Part shown: positions 50,755 to 61,244 of the stretch, in pieces
Numbering within the stretch: the stretch's first letter is position 1
Layout of the letters: each line of letters starts with the position of its first letter
Source of the DNA: an uncultured Clostridia bacterium
Lineage (GTDB): Bacteria; Bacillota; Clostridia; Oscillospirales; CAG-272
Direction of reading: 5' to 3'
NCBI GenBank assembly: GCA_947625805.1
Contig: CANQPT010000006.1
Location: forward strand, 1 to 61,808
DNA length: 61,808 nt
Made by a program: the position numbers and the translations under genes
Notes under the pieces: model-generated
Seen by the model: only the letters and a program-made list of their open reading frames with translations
Told to the model about the DNA's origin: nothing
Databases searched by the model: none

Positions 50755-51017
50755 TGAATACTAAGATTGATGTTCCGAAGTTACTATATGAAATATGTGA
50801 AGACGAAGGGGTCTATGAAGAAAATATTGACTTGATCGAAAGTGGATTATTGGATTCTTACGCCTTCATAGAATTATTTTCAAGATTAGAGGATTATGGC
50901 ATTAATATTCAACCAACCAGAATTGACAGATCGCAATTAAGAACCGTGAAGGGAATTGAATCTCTAATTCATGATTCTCTCCTTTCCCTTTCCTGTGAAA
51001 AAGGCACAAAGAAATAA
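50751..51017 (+). CDS. DltC-like carrier protein
   Basis: 88 aa. DLIESGLLDSYAFIELFSRLEDYGINI carries the phosphopantetheine-accepting Ser in the L-D-S-Y motif. It accepts the adenylated substrate from the upstream enzyme through the ATGATG-type overlap. DltB and DltD genes are absent from this cluster, so the acyl acceptor is unclear. Confidence 0.83.
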   Translation: MMNTKIDVPKLLYEICEDEGVYEENIDLIESGLLDSYAFIELFSRLEDYGINIQPTRIDRSQLRTVKGIESLIHDSLLSLSCEKGTKK

Positions 51018-51118
51018 TGCACAGTAAAAAAACAGCCGAGTTTCTTTTTGTCCCTATCCGGGATAACTCATCATCGACAAATCCACAAAGGGACGCAGGG
51101 AAGTGCGGCGGTCACAGC

Positions 51119-51147
51119 TTGACTTTTGGGCGGTTTTCTGCTATACT
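51119..51147 (+). promoter_or_regulatory. promoter of the HPrK-like/PqqD pair
   Basis: TTGACT at 51119-51124, 17-base spacer, TATACT at 51142-51147. Confidence 0.7.
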
Positions 51148-51178
51148 GAAGTAAGAAGATACTTCGACGAGGAACGCA

Positions 51179-51898
51179 ATGGCACTTTATGATCTTGCGG
51201 GGCTTTTGGTGGAAATGTCGCCGCGTTATCCGACCCTGCTCACACAGGCCGAGCCCTATCGCTCCGAGCGCGACGGCAAAGCACAGATCACGATCACTCC
51301 GCCGCAGGATTATGTCGCACAGATGCAGGAGAACGATCCGGGGTTAAGTGAGGATCAGTGCGAATATTTGGCCTTTGGATCGCTCTTTTACCGGCAGTTG
51401 CTGCGCTTTGGCGGCATGATGCTTCATTCCTCTGCCGTGGTAGCCGACGGTCGGGCATATCTGTTCACCGCGCCGCCCGGAACGGGAAAATCCACCCACA
51501 CTGCCCTATGGTTACAGAAGTTCGGAGAGCGGGCGTATATTCTCAATGATGATAAACCGGCGCTGCGCTTTGCAGACGGAAAGTTGTACGCCTACGGCAC
51601 GCCCTTTTCGGGCAAAACCGATCTTTCCCGCAATACCTGCGCGCCCGTGGCGGGTATCTGCATTCTCGAGCGAGGCACAGTCGATTGCATCGCGCCCATC
51701 AGCGCCGAGCAGGCTCTGCCCCTCTTGTATGAACAGACCGTGCGTATCCTGCCCCGTACGGGTGCAGAGTTGATGCTGGATATTTTAGTGCGTACAGCAC
51801 AGGCGGCGCCGCTCTTTCGCATGCAGTGCACGCCTACACCCACGGCGGTGCTGATCGCCTATCAGGCCATGTGCCCCAAGGATAAGGAGAAAAGGTAA
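51179..51898 (+). CDS. HPr-kinase-like P-loop protein
   Basis: 239 aa. P-loop TAPPGTGKSTHTALW followed by YILNDDKPALRF and YGTPFSGKTDLSRNTCAPVAGICILERG, the pattern of HprK-like kinases that I know from RiPP clusters, including lasso peptides, rather than the catabolite-repression HprK. GAGGAACGC stands before the ATG. PqqD-like gene starts one base after its stop, so they act together. GC content fits the genome. Confidence 0.82.
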   Translation: MALYDLAGLLVEMSPRYPTLLTQAEPYRSERDGKAQITITPPQDYVAQMQENDPGLSEDQCEYLAFGSLFYRQLLRFGGMMLHSSAVVADGRAYLFTAPPGTGKSTHTALWLQKFGERAYILNDDKPALRFADGKLYAYGTPFSGKTDLSRNTCAPVAGICILERGTVDCIAPISAEQALPLLYEQTVRILPRTGAELMLDILVRTAQAAPLFRMQCTPTPTAVLIAYQAMCPKDKEKR

Positions 51899-51899
51899 G

Positions 51900-52166
51900 A
51901 TGAAGATTAAAAACGATTTTATTCTGCGCAAGGTAGGAGATACCGGCGCGGTCGTGCCGGTCGGACAAGCATCCCGGGAATTTGACGGCATGGTGACCCT
52001 TAACGCAACCGGAGTTTTTCTCTGGGAACATCTGCAAAAGAAAACCACCCGCGAAGCCCTGATCGCCGCGCTGACCGCCGAATACGAGGTGGACCCGCAG
52101 GTCGCAAGTGCCGACGTCGACGCTTTTCTGCAAAATGCAAAAGACGCAGGACTACTTGTGGAATAA
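51900..52166 (+). CDS. PqqD-family (RRE) protein
   Basis: 88 aa: FILRKVGDTGAVVPVGQASREFDGMVTLNATGVFLWEHL is a PqqD fold, used to recognise leader peptides of RiPPs. The partner is the HPrK-like kinase one base upstream. There is no radical SAM or precursor gene in the window. Confidence 0.88.
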   Translation: MKIKNDFILRKVGDTGAVVPVGQASREFDGMVTLNATGVFLWEHLQKKTTREALIAALTAEYEVDPQVASADVDAFLQNAKDAGLLVE

Positions 52167-52191
52167 TGGTTGTAAATCCCATCAAAACCCG

Positions 52192-52225
52192 AAAAAACCG
52201 CACACGCCCGTGTGCGGCTTTTTTC
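52192..52225. terminator. bidirectional terminator between PqqD and rpoC
   Basis: CCGCACACG CC CGTGTGCGG with T-runs on both sides. Serves rpoC on the minus strand and the HPrK-PqqD operon on the plus strand. Confidence 0.85.
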
Positions 52226-52237
52226 ATCTATTGCGGA

Positions 52238-55200
52238 TCAATCGGCGGTTTCGGTCTTCTCCGCAGGCTCTGCGGGCGCGTTTTCTTCCGCTACAGGCGC
52301 GTTCTCTTCTGCCGCAGGCTCGGCCGGGATCGGCTCTTGCCCGGAAGGCTCGTTCTTTTCGACGCCGACCTCATGGTAGCGGGCCATACCCGTTCCCGCT
52401 GGGATCAATTTACCGATAATCACGTTCTCCTTCAGACCCAGCAGGTGGTCGACTTTACCGTGAATGGCCGCCTCGGTGAGCACCTTGGTGGTCTCCTGGA
52501 AGGATGCCGCGGATAAGAAAGATTCGGTCATCAGCGACGCCTTGGTGATACCCAACAGTGTCGGTACGCCGACGGCCGGGCAAAGTTCGATCTCGCCTGC
52601 GTCGATGCGCGCCTGAATCTGCTCGTTGGCACGCTGGAACTCGAGTTTATCGACCATAGAGCCAATCAAAAGATCGGTATCTCCGCTGTCCTCGATGCGC
52701 ACCTTGCGGGTCATCTGGCGGGCAATGACTTCGATATGCTTATCGTTGATCTCAACCGACTCCATACGGTAGACCCTCTGCACCTCGCGGAGCAGGTAGT
52801 CGTAGGTTTCGTCGAGACCGTTGATCCGGGCGATATCCTGCGGATACTTGTTGCCCTCGGTCAGCGCCTGACCCTTGACCACATAGTCGCCCTCTGCGAC
52901 CAAGATCCGTATGCCGTATGCCACGGGGTAGAACTTCTGTTCTCCGCCTTCGCCGGTCAGAACGATATTGCGCATATGCTTGATCTCGTCAAAGCTGACC
53001 GTTCCGGCGATCTCGGCAAGCACGGCAGTCTTTTTGGGTCTGCGTGCCTCGAACAACTCTTCGACACGGGGCAGACCGTTGGTGATATCCGATCCTGATG
53101 CCACGCCGCCCTGGTGGAACGTTCTCATGGTCAACTGTGTACCCGGCTCACCGATCGACTGTGCCGCGATGATACCCACAGCCTCACCCACGTTGACCTT
53201 CTTGCTGGTGGCAAGGTCGCTGCCGTAACAGTGTGCGCAGACGCCGTTCTTGGCCTCGCACTCGAGAATGGTGCGGATATAGACCCGCTCGATTCCGGCG
53301 TTCACAATGGCCGTGACCTGTGCCGCGTTCAGCATATCGCCGTCGGATGCAAGCACTTCACCGGTGGCGGGATCCACCGCGTCGCCGATGATATAACGGC
53401 CCAAAAGGCGGTCGGACAACGGCTCGATGACGTCGTTGTCGTCGGTGATCTGGCTGACCCAGATACCCTTGCGTGTGCCGCAGTCCTCCTCGCGGATAAT
53501 GACCTCCTGGGAAACGTCCACAAGACGGCGGGTCAGATAACCTGAGTCTGCGGTACGAAGCGCCGTATCGGACAGAGATTTACGTGAGCCTCTTGCCGCC
53601 ATGAAGTACTCGAGGATATTAAGCCCCTCGCGGAAGTTACTCTTGATCGGGATCTCCATGGTACGACCGGTGGCAGACATCATCAGTCCGCGCATACCGG
53701 CAAGCTGACGCATCTGGGTAATGTTACCGCGGGCTCCCGAATCGGACATCATCTTGAGCGGATTGTACCGATCAAGCCCCGACTGGAGTGCGGTGACCAC
53801 GTCCTTGGTAGCCTGAGTCCAGATATCGACCACCGCATTGTAGCGCTCTTCCTCGGTCAACTCGCCTCGCTCAAAGTGTCCGAAGATGTTCTCTACCTGC
53901 TTTTCCGCATCTGCGATGATGTCATATTTTGCCTGCGGAATTTCGACGTCGGCAACCGAGATCGAGATAGCCGCTTTGGTAGAATATTTATAGCCCATCG
54001 ACTTGATGTTGTCGAGCACCTGAGCGGTAGTTGCCGAGCCGTGCAGTTTCATGCAGCGGTCGACGATCTCGCGCAAATCCTTGCTCTTGACCGTGAACAT
54101 GACCTCAAGATCGAGCAGTTTGTCGGGATCAGAACGATCCACAAAGCCAAGATCCTGCGGAATCTGACTGTTGAAAATCAACCGTCCCAGAGTCGCGTCG
54201 ATCATGCCGCTATGCTCGACCCCGTCGATCTGTCTGGTAACGCGGATACGAATGGGGGCGTGCAGGCCCAGATCGCCGTTCTCATAAGCCATCATGGCCT
54301 CGTTGAAGTCGCGGTAAGCATGACCCTCACCCGGCTCGCCCGCCTTGTCGATGGTAAGATAGAACGATCCGAGCACCATGTCCTGGGAAGGCACTGCCAC
54401 GGCACGGCCGTCCGCCGGCTTTAAGAAATTGTTGGCCGACAGCATGAGGAAACGTGCCTCCGCCTGTGCCTCGCTGGAAAGCGGGACGTGTACCGGCATC
54501 TGGTCGCCGTCAAAGTCGGCGTTGAAAGCGGTACAAACCAACGGATGCAGTTTGATGGCGCGGCCCTCTACCAGCACAGGCTCGAATGCCTGAATGGACA
54601 GACGGTGCAGGGTGGGCGCACGGTTGAGCAGAACCGGATGGTCCTTGATGACGTTTTCGAGCGCGTCCCATACCTCGGGTGCGACCTTCTCGACCTTTTT
54701 CTTTGCGTCCTTGATGTTGGTGGCCTTTTGCGTTTCCACCAAACGCTTCATGACAAACGGCTTGAACAGTTCCAGCGCCATTTCCTTGGGAAGACCGCAC
54801 TGATAGATCTTAAGTTCAGGGCCTACCACGATTACCGAACGGCCGGAGTAGTCCACACGTTTGCCGAGAAGATTCTGACGGAAGCGTCCCTGCTTACCGC
54901 GCAGCATCTCGGAGAGCGACTTGAGCGGACGGCTGGAAGGGCCGGTGACCGGCTTGCCGCGTCTGCCGTTGTCGATCAGAGAATCGACCGCCTCCTGCAG
55001 CATACGCTTCTCATTGCGGATAATGATATCCGGAGCATGCAGTTCCATCAGCCGTTTGAGACGGTTGTTGCGGTTGATCACGCGGCGGTAGAGGTCGTTC
55101 AGGTCCGAGGTTGCAAACCGACCGCCGTCAAGTTGTGTCATCGGTCGGATATCCGGAGGGCTGACCGGGACCACGTCAAGAATCATCCACTCGGGCTTGT

Positions 55201-55858
55201 TGCCCGAAAGGCGGAACGCCTCGACGACTTCTAAGCGCTTGATAATGCGGGTCTTTTTCTGACCGGTCGCGGTTTTGAGTTCTTCCTTGAGCTGCTTCGA
55301 GAGCGCCTCCACATCGATCTCGGCAAGCAGTTCCTTGATGGCTTCTGCGCCCATGCCGACCCGGAAGTCGTTTTCATAGCGCTCGTAGTACTCCTTGTAT
55401 TCGCGGTCATCCAGTTGCTGATATTTCTCGAGCGGCGTGCTGCCCGGATCGATGACGATATACTGGGCAAAGTAGAGCACCTTTTCCAGCGCCCGGGGCG
55501 ACAGGTCAAGGAAGAGCGCCATGCGGGAGGGGATGGCCTTGAAATACCAGATATGGGAAACCGGAGCGGCAAGCTCAATATGACCCATTCTCTCACGGCG
55601 CACTTTTTTGGTCGTAACCTCAACCCCGCACTTTTCGCACACCTTGCCCTTGTAGCGCACGCGCTTATATTTACCGCACAAGCACTCCCAGTCCTTGGTA
55701 GGCCCAAAGATCCTCTCGCAGAACAGGCCGTCCCGTTCTGCCTTCAGGGTGCGGTAGTTGATGGTCTCCGGCTTAGTGACCTCGCCATAGGACCAGCTTC
55801 TGATTGTATCGGGAGAAGCCAGACCGATTTGGATGGAATCAAATGCGTTATCGTTCAT
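52238..55858 (-). CDS. rpoC: RNA polymerase beta' subunit
   Basis: 1206 aa; [28 protein letters not shown]-terminal zinc binding [21 protein letters not shown], active-site [16 protein letters not shown], second zinc site [13 protein letters not shown], and RTFHQGGVA. The C-terminus has an extra Glu/Ala/Pro tail of about 45 residues after the conserved [18 protein letters not shown]. Follows rpoB with 19 bases between. Confidence 0.98.
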   Translation of the reverse strand: MNDNAFDSIQIGLASPDTIRSWSYGEVTKPETINYRTLKAERDGLFCERIFGPTKDWECLCGKYKRVRYKGKVCEKCGVEVTTKKVRRERMGHIELAAPVSHIWYFKAIPSRMALFLDLSPRALEKVLYFAQYIVIDPGSTPLEKYQQLDDREYKEYYERYENDFRVGMGAEAIKELLAEIDVEALSKQLKEELKTATGQKKTRIIKRLEVVEAFRLSGNKPEWMILDVVPVSPPDIRPMTQLDGGRFATSDLNDLYRRVINRNNRLKRLMELHAPDIIIRNEKRMLQEAVDSLIDNGRRGKPVTGPSSRPLKSLSEMLRGKQGRFRQNLLGKRVDYSGRSVIVVGPELKIYQCGLPKEMALELFKPFVMKRLVETQKATNIKDAKKKVEKVAPEVWDALENVIKDHPVLLNRAPTLHRLSIQAFEPVLVEGRAIKLHPLVCTAFNADFDGDQMPVHVPLSSEAQAEARFLMLSANNFLKPADGRAVAVPSQDMVLGSFYLTIDKAGEPGEGHAYRDFNEAMMAYENGDLGLHAPIRIRVTRQIDGVEHSGMIDATLGRLIFNSQIPQDLGFVDRSDPDKLLDLEVMFTVKSKDLREIVDRCMKLHGSATTAQVLDNIKSMGYKYSTKAAISISVADVEIPQAKYDIIADAEKQVENIFGHFERGELTEEERYNAVVDIWTQATKDVVTALQSGLDRYNPLKMMSDSGARGNITQMRQLAGMRGLMMSATGRTMEIPIKSNFREGLNILEYFMAARGSRKSLSDTALRTADSGYLTRRLVDVSQEVIIREEDCGTRKGIWVSQITDDNDVIEPLSDRLLGRYIIGDAVDPATGEVLASDGDMLNAAQVTAIVNAGIERVYIRTILECEAKNGVCAHCYGSDLATSKKVNVGEAVGIIAAQSIGEPGTQLTMRTFHQGGVASGSDITNGLPRVEELFEARRPKKTAVLAEIAGTVSFDEIKHMRNIVLTGEGGEQKFYPVAYGIRILVAEGDYVVKGQALTEGNKYPQDIARINGLDETYDYLLREVQRVYRMESVEINDKHIEVIARQMTRKVRIEDSGDTDLLIGSMVDKLEFQRANEQIQARIDAGEIELCPAVGVPTLLGITKASLMTESFLSAASFQETTKVLTEAAIHGKVDHLLGLKENVIIGKLIPAGTGMARYHEVGVEKNEPSGQEPIPAEPAAEENAPVAEENAPAEPAEKTETAD

Positions 55859-55877
55859 TCCTATCTTCTCCTAACTC

Positions 55878-58800
55878 TTAAAAATCTTCTTGGTCGTACG
55901 TGCCGTCGTCCGCGAACTCATCGTCCGGGAATTCTTCTTCCACAAAGTACTCGTTGATCTCGTCCTCGCTTGCAACCGTCGGGCCGAGATCGTCCTCCGG
56001 CACATAGTTGGGAAGATTCATGTCGGCGTCGTCCAGTTCCGTCAGTTCAATGGTCTGTCCGTCTTTGTCCATAATGTGCACGTCCAGACACAGGGTCTGT
56101 AACTCTTTGACCAGCACTTTGAACGATTCCGGTACGCCCGGCTGCGGAATGTTCTGCCCCTTGACGATCGCCTCGTATGCCTTGACACGGCCGTTGACGT
56201 CGTCGCTCTTGACAGTCAGGATCTCCTGCAGGGTGTAGGCCGCGCCGTATGCCTCCAGCGCCCAGACCTCCATCTCGCCGAACCGCTGTCCGCCGAACTG
56301 GGCTTTTCCGCCCAGCGGCTGTTGGGTGATCAGCGAGTAGGGTCCGGTCGAGCGGGCGTGTACCTTGTCGTCCACCAGGTGATGGAGTTTGAGATAGTAC
56401 ATGATGCCGACCGTGACCGGGTTGTCGAACGGCTCGCCCGTGCGTCCGTCATACAGAACGGTTTTCCCGTCCGGACGCATACCGGCGCGCTCGAGCATTG
56501 CTTTCATATCGTCGTCGTTCGCTCCGTCAAAGACCGGGGTCATCACGTGCCAGCCGAGTTTCTTGGCGGCCATGCCGAGATGCACCTCCAGCACCTGTCC
56601 GATGTTCATTCGGGAAGGCACGCCCAGCGGATTGAGCACGATGTCCAGCGGTGTGCCGTCCGGTAAGAAAGGCATATCTTCCGGCGGGAGAATGCGGGAA
56701 ACGACGCCCTTGTTGCCGTGTCGGCCTGCCATCTTGTCGCCTACCGAGATCTTTCTCTTTTGTGCGATATAGACCCGCACCACCTTGTGCACGCCGGGGG
56801 ATAGTTCATCCGCGTTCTCGCGGGAGAACACCTTGACGTCCACGACGATGCCCGACATACCGTGGGGCACACGCAGCGAGGTGTCGCGCACCTCGCGGGC
56901 CTTTTCGCCGAAGATGGCGCGCAGTAAGCGCTCCTCGGCGGTCAGTTCGGTTTCGCCCTTGGGCGTGACCTTACCTACCAGAATGTCGCCCGCGCGTACT
57001 TCGGTACCTTTGCGGACGATCCCGTCGGGATCGAGATCCTTGAGGGCGTCGTCGCCCACGTTGGGAATCTCGCGGGTAATCTCCTCCGGACCGAGTTTGG
57101 TATCTCTTGCCTCGTGGGAGAATTCTTCAATATGAATGGAAGTATATACGTCGTCGCGAACCAGTCGTTCGTTGAGCAGGACCGCGTCCTCGTAGTTGTA
57201 GCCCTCCCATGTCATAAAGCCGATCAATGCGTTCTTGCCCAGCGAGATCTCGCCGCCGGCGGTTGCAGGACCGTCCGCAATGACCTGACCCACCTCGATC
57301 TTGTCACCCAGACTTACGATCGGGCGCTGATTGACGCAGGTGCCGTGGTTGGAGCGGTTGAATTTGATCAGGTGATAGGTGTCCGACCCGCCGCCGTCGC
57401 GGTCGATGGTGATCTGATCGGCGGTTACGCGGCTGACCGTGCCCGCCGCCTTGGCGCAAACCACAACGCCCGAGTCGACCGCCGCCTTGTACTCCATGCC
57501 GGTACCGACAATCGGCGCTTCGGTGACCATGAGCGGCACTGCCTGCTTCTGCATATTGGAGCCCATGAGCGCACGGGAGTTGTCGTCATTCTCAAGGAAA
57601 GGAATCATTGCGGTGGCAACCGACACCACCATCTTGGGCGATACGTCCATATAATCTGCCTGAGACGCTTCGACCTCGACGATCTCGGTGCGCATACGGG
57701 CGGTCACGCGCTTGTTGACAAAGCGGTTTTTCTCATCGAGCGGTTCGTTTGCCTGCGCGACGATATATGCGTCCTCCTGGTCGGCGGTCATGTAGACGAT
57801 CTCGTTTGTCACCACGCCCTTTTTCTTGTCGATTTTGCGGTAGGGCGCCATGATAAAGCCGTACTCGTTGATCCGGGCATAGGTGGCAAGATAGGAGATA
57901 AGACCGATGTTGGGACCTTCCGGGGTCTCGATCGGGCACATTCTGCCGTAATGGGTATAGTGTACGTCACGCACCTCGAAAGACGCGCGGTCACGGGAAA
58001 GTCCTCCGGGACCGAGTGCCGACAGACGGCGCTTGTGGGTCAGTTCTGCCAGCGGGTTGTGCTGATCCATGAACTGAGAAAGGGGAGAGGAGCCGAAGAA
58101 CTCGCGGATGGCGGTCACCACCGGGCGTATGTTGATCAAAGCCTCGGGGGTGATGGTCTCGCTGTCCTGAATGGTCATGCGCTCCTTGATGATCTTGTCC
58201 ATACGGGAGAAACCGATGCGCATCTGATTTTGCAAGAGTTCGCCCACCGAACGCAGACGGCGGTTGCCCAGATGGTCGATGTCATCCACCGTTCCCACCG
58301 CGTGGGAGAGGGAGATAAGATAGTTGATGGAAGCGAAAATGTCCTGCTTGGTGATATGCTTGGGAGCAAGTTCATGCCGACGCGCGTCACACGCCGCAAG
58401 CACGGCCGCCTTGTCGGAGCCGCACTCTTCGAATATCTCGTTTAAGACACGCAAATCGACCTTGCCGGTAATCTTGACCTCGGAAAGATCATATCCCAGC
58501 ACGCTTTCCGGATAGACCATGCCGTTGGAGAATACCCGGACTTCGGTCTCGTCCTCGGCGATGACCGTGACCTCGTTGACGCCTGCGCGCTCGATCTTTT
58601 CGGCCTTTTCGGCGTCGAGGGTTGTCCCGCTTGCGGCGATCACTTCGCCCGTGATGGCGGACACCGCGTCGGAGGCCAGCTTGAGGCCTGCAATCCGGGA
58701 GGCGATGCCCATCTTCTTGTTGAATTTATACCGTCCGACCGGCGCAAGATCATACCGCTTTGGGTCGAAGAACAGGTTGCCGATCAGGGTTAAGGCGCTT

Positions 58801-59570
58801 TCCACCAGCGGCGGCTCGCCCGGACGCAGCCTTTTGTAGATCTCTTTGAGGGACTCGTCGCGCTCAGTAGTACCGTTGGCGATTGCCTCCTCCTTCATGC
58901 CGTCCTTTTCCAGGGTAGAGGTGATCTTGATATCCTCACCGAACATCTCGCGGATCTTCTGGTCGGTATCCACGCCGAGAGCCCGCAGCAGCACGGTGAT
59001 CGGGATCTTACGGTTTTTATCAATGCGCACATAGAACACGTCGTTGACGTCAGTCTCGTACTCTAACCACGCGCCGCGATAGGGAATAACCGTGGCGGCA
59101 TAGTTGGATTTACCCGATTTGTCCACGCTGGATTCATAGTACATACCGGGACTGCGGACGATCTGAGAAACCACCACGCGCTCGGCGCCGTTGATGATAA
59201 ATGTTCCGTTCTCGGTCATGAGCGGAAAATCGCCCATGAAGATCTCCTTCTCGGAAACCTCGCCCGTCTCCTTGTTGAACAGGCGCACGACCACGCGCAG
59301 GGGTGCGGCATAGTTGACGTCACGCTCCTTGCACTCCTCCTCCGGGTATTTGGGGGTCGGGTCGATCGAATAACTGACAAACTCGATCTGCAGGTTGCCC
59401 GAATAGTCCACGATGGGGGACACGTCGCGCAGCACCTCGTTGAGTCCGTCTTCCAAAAACCACTGATAAGACTTTTTCTGAACTTCCAAAAGATCCGGCA
59501 TGTCAATGACTTCGTGGATTCTTGAAAAACTCATTCTCGTGGTGTTTCCCATCTTCTGGGGGTTGACCAT
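55878..59570 (-). CDS. rpoB: RNA polymerase beta subunit
   Basis: 1230 aa from the ATG at 59570 ([18 protein letters not shown]), which follows GGAGGAG; the track start reads into the leader. The rifampicin region [27 protein letters not shown] has the sensitive sequence. Other blocks: [19 protein letters not shown], and [18 protein letters not shown]. Unlike the usual order, rplJL is not upstream; a radical SAM gene diverges instead. Confidence 0.98.
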   Translation of the reverse strand: MVNPQKMGNTTRMSFSRIHEVIDMPDLLEVQKKSYQWFLEDGLNEVLRDVSPIVDYSGNLQIEFVSYSIDPTPKYPEEECKERDVNYAAPLRVVVRLFNKETGEVSEKEIFMGDFPLMTENGTFIINGAERVVVSQIVRSPGMYYESSVDKSGKSNYAATVIPYRGAWLEYETDVNDVFYVRIDKNRKIPITVLLRALGVDTDQKIREMFGEDIKITSTLEKDGMKEEAIANGTTERDESLKEIYKRLRPGEPPLVESALTLIGNLFFDPKRYDLAPVGRYKFNKKMGIASRIAGLKLASDAVSAITGEVIAASGTTLDAEKAEKIERAGVNEVTVIAEDETEVRVFSNGMVYPESVLGYDLSEVKITGKVDLRVLNEIFEECGSDKAAVLAACDARRHELAPKHITKQDIFASINYLISLSHAVGTVDDIDHLGNRRLRSVGELLQNQMRIGFSRMDKIIKERMTIQDSETITPEALINIRPVVTAIREFFGSSPLSQFMDQHNPLAELTHKRRLSALGPGGLSRDRASFEVRDVHYTHYGRMCPIETPEGPNIGLISYLATYARINEYGFIMAPYRKIDKKKGVVTNEIVYMTADQEDAYIVAQANEPLDEKNRFVNKRVTARMRTEIVEVEASQADYMDVSPKMVVSVATAMIPFLENDDNSRALMGSNMQKQAVPLMVTEAPIVGTGMEYKAAVDSGVVVCAKAAGTVSRVTADQITIDRDGGGSDTYHLIKFNRSNHGTCVNQRPIVSLGDKIEVGQVIADGPATAGGEISLGKNALIGFMTWEGYNYEDAVLLNERLVRDDVYTSIHIEEFSHEARDTKLGPEEITREIPNVGDDALKDLDPDGIVRKGTEVRAGDILVGKVTPKGETELTAEERLLRAIFGEKAREVRDTSLRVPHGMSGIVVDVKVFSRENADELSPGVHKVVRVYIAQKRKISVGDKMAGRHGNKGVVSRILPPEDMPFLPDGTPLDIVLNPLGVPSRMNIGQVLEVHLGMAAKKLGWHVMTPVFDGANDDDMKAMLERAGMRPDGKTVLYDGRTGEPFDNPVTVGIMYYLKLHHLVDDKVHARSTGPYSLITQQPLGGKAQFGGQRFGEMEVWALEAYGAAYTLQEILTVKSDDVNGRVKAYEAIVKGQNIPQPGVPESFKVLVKELQTLCLDVHIMDKDGQTIELTELDDADMNLPNYVPEDDLGPTVASEDEINEYFVEEEFPDDEFADDGTYDQEDF

Positions 59571-59815
59571 TAACTTTCTCCTCCGTTTCCGCAATAAAAA
59601 GGGCATACCGAACACAGAGCCGCCGCGATTTAACATTTTGTTTACATTTGTCCTTTGCCATGCCAAGGCTGGTTACCGGCATTTGATCGGCAAAGATGCA
59701 CCCAAAGGTAAATCGCGCGTACCGCTGTTTACGGATATACCGCTTGTTTTTCTGTCTTTATTGGATTTCCTCCGAAAGCCCGAATCAGCACAATTCGGAT
59801 TTTTCAGTATTATAC
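59571..59815 (-). other. rpoB leader (about 240 bases, no gene)
   Basis: Between the promoter and the rpoB ATG. A hairpin, CCGAATTGTGCTGATTCGG, lies near the 5' end. No conserved leader peptide is seen. Confidence 0.5.
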
Positions 59816-59844
59816 ATTGTATCACAGGTTTTTCTGCCTGTCAA
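59816..59844 (-). promoter_or_regulatory. rpoBC promoter
   Basis: Minus strand TTGACA (59839-59844), 17-base spacer, TACAAT (59816-59821). Same box sequences as the S10 operon promoter. Confidence 0.82.
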
Positions 59845-59912
59845 GGGGAAAACCGGAAATTTTTATCGATTGTTCTGCGATTTTTCAAACGGTTGAAAAT
59901 TCACAAAACGTC

Positions 59913-59941
59913 TTGCAACCGGCAAAATTTAAGAGTATAAT
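59913..59941 (+). promoter_or_regulatory. promoter of the radical SAM gene
   Basis: TTGCAA at 59913-59918, 17-base spacer, TATAAT at 59936-59941. Confidence 0.7.
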
Positions 59942-59992
59942 GGGAGCCGTAAAACCCATAATTCAAAAATTGATTTGCGGTATATTTAGAGA

Positions 59993-60868
59993 ATGGATAT
60001 GGATTTGAAGCATTGTACCCTCTGTCCGAGGCGGTGCGGAGCCGACCGGACGGCGGGGGTCGGATATTGCGGTGCGCCGGGTGAGGTGCGTGTCGCACGT
60101 GCCGCGCTGCACAGATGGGAAGAGCCGTGCATTTCAGGAGAGCGCGGCTCGGGCGCCGTCTTTTTTGCAGGCTGTCCGCTGCACTGTGTGTTTTGCCAAA
60201 ACCACGCGATCAGCGGCGGCGCCGGCGGGCGCACGCTTACAACCGGGGAACTCTCCCGGGCCTTTCTCGATTTACAAGCGCAGGGGGCGCACAATATCAA
60301 TCTGGTCAGTCCGACCCAATACATTCCAGCCATCGCCGAGGCTCTGCGGGCGGTGCGCGGGGAATTGCACGTCTCCGTAGTTTATAATACCGGCGGTTAC
60401 GAGCGGGCCGAAAGTCTGCGCTCTCTTGCAGGTTTGGTGGACGTCTATCTTCCGGATATCAAATATTTTAACCCCGCTCTGTCAAAAGCCTATGCAAACG
60501 CGCCCGATTATTTTGACTGTGCGATGAACGCACTGCGGGAAATGTTCGCGCAGGTCGGCCGTCCGGTGATGCGAAAGGGACTGCTCATGCGCGGAATGCT
60601 GGTGCGGCATCTGGTGCTGCCCGGCTGCCGCCGGGACAGCATTGCGATCGTCCGGACGCTGTCTGAGGCCTTTTCGTCCGAGGATTTTCTTTTCTCTCTT
60701 ATGCGGCAGTACACTCCCATGCCGGGCGTACCCCGGTCTCTTGCCCGCACGATCACCACCTTTGAGTACGAGAGCGTGGCGGACGAGGTACTGCGCGCGG
60801 GCTTTAACGGATTTTTTCAAGACCCGGGGTCGGCAACCGATGCTTACATTCCCGCGTTCGATACTTGA
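59993..60868 (+). CDS. radical SAM protein, PflA-like
   Basis: 291 aa from the ATG at 59993 (MDMDLKHCTLCPRRCGADR). Early Cys pairs (CTLCPRRC ... YCGAPG), then the radical SAM triad CPLHCVFCQNHAIS. NLVSPTQYIPAIAEAL, YNTGGYER and VDVYLPDIKYFN are typical of the activase-like group (COG1313). It may activate a glycyl radical enzyme; no such enzyme is in the window. Its promoter faces the rpoB promoter. Confidence 0.87.
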   Translation: MDMDLKHCTLCPRRCGADRTAGVGYCGAPGEVRVARAALHRWEEPCISGERGSGAVFFAGCPLHCVFCQNHAISGGAGGRTLTTGELSRAFLDLQAQGAHNINLVSPTQYIPAIAEALRAVRGELHVSVVYNTGGYERAESLRSLAGLVDVYLPDIKYFNPALSKAYANAPDYFDCAMNALREMFAQVGRPVMRKGLLMRGMLVRHLVLPGCRRDSIAIVRTLSEAFSSEDFLFSLMRQYTPMPGVPRSLARTITTFEYESVADEVLRAGFNGFFQDPGSATDAYIPAFDT

Positions 60869-60916
60869 TTTTACAGGAAAATTGTGCTATACCTCGAGTT
60901 TGCCGCTTGCAAAGTG

Positions 60917-60944
60917 AAAAAGGAGCCGTTTTTCACTCCTTTTT
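60917..60944 (+). terminator. terminator after radical SAM gene
   Basis: AAAAAGGAG, loop CCGTTTTTCA, CTCCTTTTT: 9-bp stem ending in a T-run. Confidence 0.7.
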
Positions 60945-60945
60945 G

Positions 60946-60975
60946 TTGACAGATTTTGGTTTTTACCGCTTTTAT
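60946..60975 (+). promoter_or_regulatory. possible promoter of the 77-aa gene
   Basis: TTGACA at 60946-60951, 18-base spacer, TTTTAT at 60970-60975. Confidence 0.45.
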
Positions 60976-60998
60976 GCGGCTTATGAATTTTTGAGAAA

Positions 60999-61232
60999 AT
61001 GTACCTAGCATTTACGACCTACATGAAAATCTTTATGCCTGTTTTGATGTTTTTTAACTGTGGAGAAGAAGAAAAAACAACCGCCACGCCAACAAGACCG
61101 ACGGTATCCGGAGATATTGGTTCCATGGGAAAAGTGCAGGTAGATGTGAAAGAAGTGCCGTACAACTGCCTGCGGGGGAAAATATTAAGAGATGGCAAGC
61201 ACTTATACCAGTGGACGGCAATTGACGAATGA
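60999..61232 (+). CDS. small hypothetical protein (77 aa)
   Basis: MYLAFTTYMKIFMPVLMFF then a charged region and VKEVPYNCLRGKILRDGKHLYQWTAIDE. The first 20 residues are hydrophobic, but no clear signal peptidase site is seen. Weak ribosome-binding site; a second ATG eight codons later is possible. It lies between a terminator/promoter pair and the MBL-fold gene. Moderate doubt that it is real. Confidence 0.45.
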   Translation: MYLAFTTYMKIFMPVLMFFNCGEEEKTTATPTRPTVSGDIGSMGKVQVDVKEVPYNCLRGKILRDGKHLYQWTAIDE

Positions 61233-61244
61233 AGGAAAAACGAA

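Noticed and set aside
51018-51178. RiPP precursor gene before the HPrK-PqqD pair
   Set aside because: No short ORF with a ribosome-binding site and a plausible leader was found there.
57114-58445. 443-aa plus-strand ORF opposite rpoB
   Set aside because: Shadow of rpoB; codon pattern follows the rpoB frame.
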